From Pollenia angustigena (lineage: Eukaryota; Arthropoda; Insecta; Diptera; Polleniidae): DNA of 64,000 nt. The translations under genes were made by a program, and so were the position numbers. Every line of letters starts with the position of its first letter. Position 1 is the first letter of the stretch. The notes beneath the pieces are model-generated. The model was given only the letters and a program-made list of their open reading frames with translations, did no database searches and had not been told where the DNA came from. The stretch is from positions 11,804,945-11,868,944 of the forward strand of contig OV884059.1 in NCBI GenBank assembly GCA_930367215.1, read 5' to 3'. Below are positions 56,191-64,000 of the stretch, piece by piece.

Positions 56191-56999
56191 GGTTGTAGTG
56201 CGTTTTTTTTTTTTTTAATAATTAAAAATTAAAAAAATATTATTTAATACTTTTAATCAGGGTTTAAAAAGCTGCAGTCAAAATCAAAAAATTGCTTTTT
56301 CTTCCACTTTCTGATTTTTCATTAGACAAAAATAAACCGTTGCTTTTACTTCTGATTCTTAAATGAAAACAGTCGCAGTGAAGGCAAAAGCAAAAAACGA
56401 AAAGTTGCACACAACAAAGAGCATCGGCATCCGACATGTTCGTAAGTGTTTGGTTTGACAGACTGAAACTTTTAATAAATCCCGAAGTTAACGAAGATGG
56501 GACGTTGTGTTCATTGTATGTATATGAAAGCGATAATGTTATTTAAAGTTTTATTTAATTAAAAAAAATTAAAACGATTTGTTAAGCTTAAAAATAATTA
56601 TCACTTTATTTTATTTAACATGAATTTTTATTTTGTTTTTTTCTTTTTTTTTGTTTTGATTCAGAAAAACTTAAGAAAATTGTTATCAAAACCTGTTGTT
56701 TCCGTCATGTAACGCGTAACAGGAATTGGAGAGCGAAACACGAATTTTTAGGTTTTTTTTTTTTTATATACTTTTTTACAATTTGCTTTAATTTCAAATT
56801 TTTGAGGTTGGCATGTTTATAAAAACTAAAGAAACAACCGTTCTTAAAAAAATTTTGAACATTGTTTAGTCATCTTTTGAGAAGAGGAGGCTCTAATTAG
56901 CGATTTTCTCCAACAATTATAAAAAGTGAAGATACTTTTTCGGATAGTCCAAATATGAAAAAAGTCGGAAAACAAATAAAGGCTGGTTAAATTTTAAGG

Positions 57000-57337
57000 G
57001 CCGATGTTGATTTTGAATAAAACAGAAATTATTAAGGAAATTACTGTCATTTCTTTTTATTATATTGGTGTGGTTCAATTATGTATAGAACAAAATATCG
57101 GCCAAATGGTACGCACATTTCGACGATTAAATTGACCGAAAAAATCACGAAGTGAACGATATGCATTTTGATTTGAACGCCCATTTTCATAATAAGCCTG
57201 AATAATTTTAACGCGTTGCTCGATTGTGTATCTTTCCATGGTTTAAATTAAGTTAGTCTGAAATTGAGAAATTTCAAATAAAATGCAGAAAAAAATTGAC
57301 GTTTAGGTGTAGTTCACATTCAACATCGACCACCCTT
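57000..57337 (-). mobile_element. Internally deleted DD41D mariner (MITE-like), copy 1
   Basis: It shares its 57000 end (AGGGCCGATGTTGATTTTGA) with the larger mariner at 40022. At the other end, near 57337, the inverse reads AAGGGTGGTCGATGTTGAAT, so the termini are inverted repeats of about 22 bp, and TA lies at both sides. On the minus strand the transposase start is near 57240 (MERYTIEQRVKIIQAYYENG), and only the N-terminal 35 or so residues remain before the deletion joins near the 3' end. The fold GAACGCCC...CATTTCGACG covers the former core. Confidence 0.78.
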
Positions 57338-57540
57338 TACATATTGTTTAAGTGTCTCCAAGTTACCATGTTTATCAATAAAAATATTGTTTTTCGCGAG
57401 AAGTCGATTTTTATATCTGTGTCTTGGAGCTAAAAGGGTCACATATTGTTTAAGTGTCTCCAAATTACCATGTTTATCAATAAAAATATTGTTTTTCGCG
57501 AGAAGTCGATTTTTATATCTGTGGCTTGGAGCTAAAAGGG
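57338..57540. repeat. 102-bp tandem duplication including the start of a MITE
   Basis: The unit CACATATTGTTTAAGTGTCT...TCGATTTTTATATCTGTG.CTTGGAGC occurs at about 57338-57440 and 57440-57541. The 3' part of each unit is the left end of the adjacent MITE, so the duplication happened after the MITE inserted or involved its end. Confidence 0.85.
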
Positions 57541-57778
57541 CCACTGTCACTTTTTTGCTGTTTTGAGTTAATCATTGCATTAGATTTGTTTTCTTGCTCT
57601 CTTTTATTATGCTAAAACAGCTAAAGTCATACTTAGCCCAGAACAGCTTCATAAATAAAATGCTGGCCAATGTCACTGTGAAAGTATCTATAAAAGTTTT
57701 TTGTAAGACCTTCAATTTCAATTTTCTCAAAATGGGCTATTTTGACATTTGCCCTTTTAGCTCCAAGCCACAGATATA
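57514..57778. mobile_element. 265-bp MITE, relative of 50661-50914
   Basis: The ends TATATCTGTGGCTTGGAGC and its inverse, and the interior AGCCCAGAACAGCTTCATAA, match the 50.7 kb MITE with moderate divergence. The opposed 61- and 78-codon frames are by-products. Confidence 0.85.
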
Positions 57779-59235
57779 GTGTAACATATTGTGACTTACC
57801 TAAACTTAAATTTCTTAATTGCATCCTATACAATTTCCCTATAACTCTAACTTTAAAGCTTTTACACATATCAACAATTTAATTTTTTTTCTTTTGCATA
57901 CTTTTTTTTTGAAAACAGGCCATATTTTGTGGCAATTTGCCATCTTTACAGATTTACTTTTTTGCTTTAAAATAATAATCACATCTAAATAACACCTCTT
58001 TTTATTTACTCTTTTATAAATTAGCTCTTTATGCCTCTAATAAAAACCAAAACAATTACTTAGATCGGAGTTACTTTGCTTTCACACTAAAAAAATTTGA
58101 ATTCGTTTAAACACACCACAAAAAACAATTATAACACTCTGCTTTACACCTCTGCATACAACTTTAACGGCGCGACTCTCTTAACAAAAGAAGCAGCGAA
58201 CCAACAGAGACTGCGCTGCTTAGTTACTCTGCGTTTATTTGAACATATTTACCAACACACTTTTCGTCACAAAGAAACAAATTTTTTACTTAAATTTTTT
58301 CATTTACTAATAGAATCACAATTTAATTACATATTTTTTAAAAAATTATTAATTTTTAAACACTTTTTCCACAAATAAATGTAATTTTTTTGAGAGCATC
58401 TACTAAAACGTTCACGCACTACGAAATTTTCTAGAAACTAAAAAGAAGTGAAAAAGGAAACCAAATAAAACGGGGGTTAAAAAAATCTGTTTCTGCAAAG
58501 CGAATTCAACTAGTTAATTCGCCTTGCTGTTAATGTAATTTCTTGAAAGGGGAGAGTGGGGAGAGTAAAGAATATGCTATTTAAACAACAACATTGGTTT
58601 TTCATTTGCATGTTGTTTTTGTATTTAACAATAATGTATGTAGTCATTAGCGCATCACGCATATTTTACGACACATTAAAGAAGATAAAATTGTTTTAAT
58701 GCAAAAACAACAACAACGACATATGTATATGATTAATGCAAATATGTAGTGTTTTGTTGTTGTAAATCAAGTGGTTTCTTTTGATGTAAAATTTGAGTTT
58801 AATCAAATTGCCAATATTTTTAACAGGGATGGGTAATACTAATCGTAATACAATAAAAGCGGAATTATTTAAATAATTGAAATTGTTTAAGGATTAAAAT
58901 TCAAAAGGATAAAATTTTGAATTTTAATTGTGTTTATTGGTAACAGACATTGAAGATATACCTATAATAATTTTTTTTTTACAAAAAGAAAGAGAATGTT
59001 AAAAAATAATCATCATAAATCCATTTTTTGAATAAAAAAAAAACTAAATTTACAAATAACAAAAATATATGAACACATGAGCACTAGGCATACCTATAAC
59101 TTTTTACAATTTTTTCAACTAGCAAAAATGGCATGGCATAGTCGAATAGAGCATAAACAAGTATGAAGACCCATTATATTTTCTTTTCGAAATCTCAAAA
59201 AGTTTCAGTACCAAACGCAACTCTTTTTTATAAAG
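57779..59235. other. AT-rich stretch, nothing recognised
   Basis: No motif-bearing frame or terminal repeat. A 93-codon plus-strand frame at 58097-58378 has no family signature. A GGGGAGAGTGGGGAGAG purine tract lies at 58550-58565. Confidence 0.4.
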
Positions 59236-59239
59236 ATCA

Positions 59240-59680
59240 TTCAAAAAGCTTGATAATCCGGATAATTGATTGCAGAACCTAATCCGGATTACCAAATTAT
59301 CCGGATAACCGAATAAAAATTTAAAACATTGTTTTTGCATTGAAAATGCTTTTAAAACACATATCGAATGATATGTTATACCTATTTATTAATTATTTAA
59401 ATAAAAAATTACATTTAAAAAGAACAAAAAAAGATTTTGCATATACAACCGTACTTTTCTGTGTTTAAAAAAAAAAAAACATAGAATTGCGGAGCAAAAT
59501 AGTTTGTTTTTGCAGAAAAAAGAGAAAAGCTATGTTTTTGGAGTAACAATTAATAGAGATTAACACTACACAACAGTTTGTATACAATCCGAATTATAGA
59601 GTTCACAATTTATTGAAAAGCGATGTCCGTATTATCGAACAATCCGGATTAGCGAGGTCTGGATTATCAAGCGTTTACTG
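59240..59680. mobile_element. Pogo/Tigger-like MITE with CGCTTGATAATCC ends
   Basis: Inverted from the right, the end reads CAGTAAACGCTTGATAATCC followed by GACCTCGCTAATCCGGATTG, then TATTATCGG pieces. The left end reads AAAAGCTTGATAATCCGGAT with further AATCCGGATTA copies. TA lies at 59681-59682. CAGT...TTGATAATCCGG-type ends are typical of pogo/Tigger elements. The left tip is eroded. No transposase is present. Confidence 0.65.
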
Positions 59681-59682
59681 TA

Positions 59683-60396
59683 TAGCCATTTGCTTTATCA
59701 TTAAAATTAGAAATTTGAATAAATATTATTTGTGTAAATTTGTTTAAAAAAACTAATGGCTCGATTACGGATGCCAACTTAACTTAAGTTATCAACAGCG
59801 AATCAGGCAATACCGCTCATGCTGAAATATAAAATAACAGTTTTTTTAAATTTTAACATAGGCGGCGTTGCCTGATTTCGCAGCTACCAACTGAACTGAA
59901 GTTGAATTGTCATCCATAATCGATCCATAAGTGTGACATGTAATATTTATATGAACTGGTCCAATTTTTAAAATAAAAAAAAAATAGTTTCCCTATCTCT
60001 TAATTTATTAAGAGCAATGCCAGAGCTATTCTGGCACTTTTGTCTTTTATAGTTATTCCGGAATATGGACTACAATAATATCCTATTTGTAAATTTTTAT
60101 GCGATGCTTGGAGCGAAGTCTGATGTTCTTCTGATCACACTTTCAACAAAAATAATTTCGCCACGCTACAAAAATCATTGTCCGGCTTAAAAAAAAGAAA
60201 ATGAATGTTTTCTTAGTCGTTGGGGCAAAAAACAACAGCTATTCAGGAAGTTCTGCGAAGCAACCTCTGCGCAGAGCAGGCAAATTAAATTGTGCAAGAC
60301 ATTTTGCTATTGTGTAAATCCTCACATACTTTAAATACAAAACTTATTTCATATAACAATTGAAAACATTTCTTTTTCAAAATAAAAATATATAAA
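59683..60396. other. AT-rich stretch, nothing recognised
   Basis: At 59770-59930 there is a loose inverted relation (AACTTAA.TT...CAGCGAATCAGGCAA versus TTGCCTGATTTCGCAG...TTGAATT), suggesting a further decayed MITE of about 150 bp. Nothing else was seen. Confidence 0.4.
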
Positions 60397-61268
60397 ACAA
60401 GTAAGAAAGTATAGTCGGTCAAGCCCGACTATATGATACCCTACCCCACAGTATTAAAAACACATCATGCTTATGTGTCCATATAAATATGGATTTATCT
60501 ATGTTTATAAACTTCATTATAACAGGTTTGAAAGTTTGTGAGAGGCAGAAATTGCTCCCTACCTCCCTTTGTGGTTCGATTTTTAAAAAACTGTATAGCT
60601 AGTGTCCATATAGATATGGATCTATATCAGTGACGTCCAAAATTTAAATTGTGGTTGTATTGCTTTTTATTAGTATAAGTGAATAAAGAGACAAATATTC
60701 TTAATAAAAACACAAAAAGTATGTAAGCATCCGCCGCATGTGCACTCGTCGCTTGGTAATCGACGACTGAATTGTGTACACTCGTGGACTAAATGAAAGA
60801 GCGTAAGAATGCGTGTGAAGAATGTGTGTGAATTAATTTCCACAATTGTGGTATGGGCTGGACACCAATGATCTATATATGTTTTAAATTTCATTAAAAT
60901 CGGTTTGAGAGTCAGACATTGCCCCTATCTCCCCTCGTGGTCTTATTTTTTAAAAAATGCATCCCTTTTGTGTCCATGAAGAAATGGTTCTATCTATGTT
61001 TTAAATTTCATTAAAATCGGTTTGATAGTCTCTGAGAGGAAGAAATTTCCCGATTTGGCCCATTTTTAATAGGCTTTGTCCTTGTGCCAATAAAAATCTA
61101 TGCCCCAAATTTTATCAAATTATCTCCACAATTGCGACCTGTACTTTGCGCACAAGGTTACACGAAGAGCCAGCCAGCCAGCCTGCCAGCCAGTCAGCCA
61201 GCCGGACATTGTGAGCTCGACTCAGAAAGTGATTCTGAGTCGATCGGTATACTTTAAGGTGGGTGGGT
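60397..61268 (+). mobile_element. Helentron/DINE-1-like element, copy 4
   Basis: It starts ACAAGTAAGAAAGTATAGTC and has the same module order as copy 3. Its CAGCCAGCCAGCCTGCCAGC microsatellite is longer (61170-61202), consistent with length variation of a central microsatellite. It stops after CGATCGGTATACTTTAAGG and lacks the usual 3' end. It is interrupted at 60628-60870 by a hAT-like MITE. Confidence 0.78.
60628..60870. mobile_element. 243-bp hAT-like MITE nested in Helentron-like copy 4
   Basis: The ends CAGTGACGTCCA and, inverted from the right, CATTGGTGTCCA are flanked by identical 8-bp repeats ATCTATAT (60620-60627 and 60871-60878). Copy 3 is uninterrupted at this point. An 8-bp duplication and CA(G/T)TG termini are hAT features. 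The 74-codon minus-strand frame inside is not a recognisable protein. Confidence 0.9.
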
Positions 61269-61466
61269 CTTTGCATCTATACCCCACATGTGTTTAAGCC
61301 GGCAAATCTATAATTCAGTAAACATTTAAGCCAACTTTAACGCATAAAATTGGGCGTTTAAGCTACCAATGCAAGCCATATAAATTTGAAAACATTAATC
61401 GTAGTACTACCACATTATTATTTTTTGCACTACATATAATATATAGATTTACAGCTATTAAGTTCA

Positions 61467-64000
61467 AACTATGTACATATAAATTTAAGTTTAGTTCAAC
61501 TTAACCAAGGCACTGACTAATCTTCACAAACGACCCATGGTTATTTCAGTAATTTTATTATCTTTCACTAAAGAAGAGAAATACACAATCCGTTTAAAAT
61601 TTTTGAAGATATTTGGATTTAAGTCACATCATCTTTTTTAAAAACACAAATAACGGTTATTTTGGAATATCTCAAAAGCTAATGCTAATGATTTTTTGCG
61701 ACTTATCTTTACAGATGATGAATTTAGCTTATATTTTCGTTTAATTTTTTCAACATTTTATTATCTTTCACTAAAGAAGAGAAATACACAATCCGTTTAA
61801 AATTTTTAAAGATATTTGGATTTAAGTCACATCATCTTTTTTAAAAACACAAATAACGGTTATTTTGGAATATCTCAAAAGCTAATGCTAATGATTTTTT
61901 GCGACTTAACTTTACAGATGATGAATTTAGCTTATATTTTCGTTTAATTTTTTTAAACAAATAAATTAATAATTGACTTCAGAAAAGAAAAAAGACAATG
62001 GTATCCCTGCAAATAATTGGACCAGTCCAAACAGGCGTGTAAAGAGTAGACCACAAGGGACCAGGACTAGTCCAAAAGTAATCCAAACGTATGGAAAAAA
62101 CCTGGTCTATTTTACATTACGATGTCCTAGGAGAGGACCATATAACCCACCTTTGGACTACTAAGGAGTAGTTTTAAAACTACTCCATGGTATACTCAAG
62201 AGGATTAGTTTTGAAGTTGTTTAAAAACGAAAGCGCGTCGTTTAAAAACAAAGACATTACGTCTCACTACAAACACTTTTTAACAATGACATGGTCCATG
62301 CTTGCATTACATCGGACCAGTCCATGGAGTAGTCCATTTTATCAAAATGGATCAGGTGGTCCAATTTTATTTGCAGGGATGTTAACGCAAAGATTTATAT
62401 GAATTTATCGGGTATATTCTAGAAATCGAAGTAAAACTAAATTCAGTTATTTACAAAATGCAAAAATTGTTATAAAATTATTGTTTTTTTTTCTTTAATC
62501 AATAAGTTTACAATTTACTACTTTGCTACTTTGAATTACGTGCTGTAGTTAATGTTGTTTAAGTAATTTTTAAAATAAATAGATTATGAAAACTTTAAAA
62601 TGGTAATCAACTGTTTCGAAAAAAATGTTAATGCCAATGAATACACAATTGTTGAAAATAATCAAAAAGAATCAAAAATAATCGTTGAAAGTAATCGGAT
62701 TACTTTTTGATTACTTTTAATTCTTTTTATTTTTCGAATACTTGTAATCGTAATCAATTAGTAATCAGAAATATTTTCTTATAGAGTTATGTTATCATTA
62801 CGATTCTTTTTAAAAAGTAATCTAATTGATTACTAATAGTAATCGATATTTAACAGGTATGGTTGTAGTGCGTTTTTTTTTTTTTAATAATTAAAAATTA
62901 AAAAAATATTAATTAATACTTTTAATCAGGGTTTAAAAAGCTGCAGTCAAAATCAAAAAATTGCTTTTTCTTCCACTTTCTGATTTTTCATTAGACAAAA
63001 ATAAACCGTTGCTTTTACTTCTGATTCTTAAATGAAAACAGTCGCAGTGAAGGCAAAAGCAAAAAACGAAAAGTTGCACACAACAAAGAGCATCGGCATC
63101 CGACATGTTCGTAAGTGTTTGGTTTGACAGACTGAAACTTTTAATAAATCCCGAAGTTAACGAAGATGGGACGTTGTGTTCATTGTATGTATATGAAAGC
63201 GATAATGTTATTTAAAGTTTTATTTAATTAAAAAAAATTAAAACGATTTGTTAAGCTTAAATATAATTATCACTTTATTTTATTTAACATGAATTTTTAT
63301 TTTGTTTTTTTCTTTTTTTTTTGTTTTGATTCAGAAAAACTTAAGAAAATTGTTATCAAAACCTGTTGTTTCCGTCATGTAACGCGTAACAGGAATTGGA
63401 GAGCGAAACACGAATTTTTAGGTTTTTTTTTTTTTATATACTTTTTTACAATTTGCTTTAATTTCAAATTTTTGAGGTTGGCATGTTTATAAAAACTAAA
63501 GAAACAACCGTTCTTAAAAAAATTTTGAACATTGTTTAGTCATCTTTTGAGAAGAGGAGGCTCTAATTAGCGATTTTCTCCAACAATTATAAAAAGTGAA
63601 GATACTTTTTCGGATAGTCCAAATATGAAAAAAGTCGGAAAACAAATAAAGGCTGGTTAAATTTTAAGGGCCGATGTTGATTTTGAATAAAACAGAAATT
63701 ATTAAGGAAATTACTGTCATTTCTTTTTATTATATTGGTGTGGTTCAATTATGTATAGAACAAAATATCGGCCAAATGGTACGCACATTTCGACGATTAA
63801 ATTGACCGAAAAAATCACGAAGTGAACGATATGCATTTTGATTTGAACGCCCATTTTCATAATAAGCCTGAATAATTTTAACGCGTTGCTCGATTGTGTA
63901 TCTTTCCATGGTTTAAATTAAGTTAGTCTGAAATTGAGAAATTTCAAATAAAATGCAGAAAAAAATTGACGTTTAGGTGTAGTTCACATTCAACATCGAC
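61467..64000 (+). repeat. Duplicated composite block, copy 2 (runs off the window)
   Basis: It is the second copy of 54797-57330 at an offset of 6,670 bp, including the 203-bp tandem pair (61552, 61755), the 373-bp element (62006-62378), the GATTACT-rich end (62640-62860) and the deleted mariner (from about 63670). The window ends inside it. Upstream of 61467, similarity to copy 1 falls away within about 25 bp. Confidence 0.93.
63670..64000 (-). mobile_element. Internally deleted DD41D mariner, copy 2, cut by the window end
   Basis: It is base-for-base equivalent to 57000-57330 as far as I can see, with the transposase start codon on the minus strand near 63910. It is part of the duplicated block, not an independent insertion. 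Confidence 0.85.

Larger units (their letters stand above)
54797..57337 (+). repeat. Duplicated composite block, copy 1 (at least 2.54 kb, offset 6,670)
   Basis: This block recurs at 61467-64000 with a constant spacing of 6,670 bp at every point checked (54841/61511, 55517/62187, 57001/63671) and only scattered substitutions plus two compensating single-base indels in T-runs. It contains, in order, two 203-bp tandem units, a 373-bp CCCTGCAAATAA element, a GATTACT-rich element end and a deleted mariner, all shared at identical internal positions. The duplication therefore post-dates those insertions. Confidence 0.93.

Noticed and set aside
54797..64000. Pair of long terminal repeats of one giant LTR retrotransposon
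   Set aside because: The repeats are over 2.5 kb, contain several independently inserted elements, show no TG...CA ends, primer-binding site or polypurine tract, and no gag-pol lies between them.
1..64000. Endogenous viral or LTR-retroviral sequence
   Set aside because: I saw no gag, protease, integrase or envelope motif and no convincing LTR pair. The reverse transcriptase pieces found are all of non-LTR type.

Overview
The window looks like intergenic or intronic DNA, or possibly heterochromatin, from a fly genome (Diptera; my guess is a calyptrate such as a blowfly or house-fly relative). The evidence is the strong AT bias, the absence of any intact host gene, and the transposon mix. That mix comprises a DINE-1/Helentron-like repeat that ends in a GGTGTGGGTATAA-type tail and carries an internal CAGC microsatellite, Tc1/mariner transposases with DD41D spacing, RNase H-bearing non-LTR retrotransposons of the R1/LOA type, a jockey-type reverse transcriptase, RTE-like fragments and many short inverted-repeat elements. 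No gene pins down the species. I found no rRNA, tRNA, CRISPR or protein-coding gene that I would defend as functional. Nearly all reading frames over 60 codons are chance frames in AT-rich DNA or pieces of dead transposons.

Layout. 0.9-13 kb: decayed non-LTR fragments (R1/LOA-like, jockey, RTE-like), a degenerate AAAATCGC repeat field, three near-identical 182-bp tandem units just after the jockey fragment, a Helentron-like copy carrying a short inverted-repeat element, and a 225-bp MITE. 14.6-15.8 kb: about four degenerate 290-360-bp units rich in TTAATTCAGC. 17.6-22.8 kb: about 3.3 kb of a roughly 30-bp minisatellite whose consensus is two back-to-back palindromes, one centred on TATCGATA. 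The blocks are organised in larger duplicated units. 25.2-27.6 kb: a three-level nest (hAT-like element, mariner inside it, a second hAT-like element inside the mariner), with target-site duplications readable at every level. 28-34.4 kb: more R1/LOA and RTE fragments, and a second nest in which a short inverted-repeat element holds both an R1/LOA remnant and an 826-bp mariner. 35.7-46.5 kb: long hairpins and MITEs, mariner remnants, a reversed Helentron-like copy split by a 371-bp TA-flanked MITE, and a reverse transcriptase scrap. 47-54.3 kb: piggyBac-like ends, a SINE-like repeat in two copies, one of which holds a Helentron-like insertion, several MITEs and an 83-nt near-perfect hairpin. 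54.8-64 kb: a composite block of at least 2.54 kb that occurs twice at a constant spacing of 6,670 bp; the second copy runs off the end of the window.

Nothing here forms an operon or pathway. The useful content is the insertion history, which can be read from nested target duplications and paralogous empty sites, and the satellite-like arrays. Of these, the TATCGATA array is the most likely to have a chromatin role, because that octamer is the known DREF-binding DRE and contains the CGATA recognised by BEAF-32 in Drosophila. Calls are made by eye, and boundaries are approximate unless a target duplication is stated.
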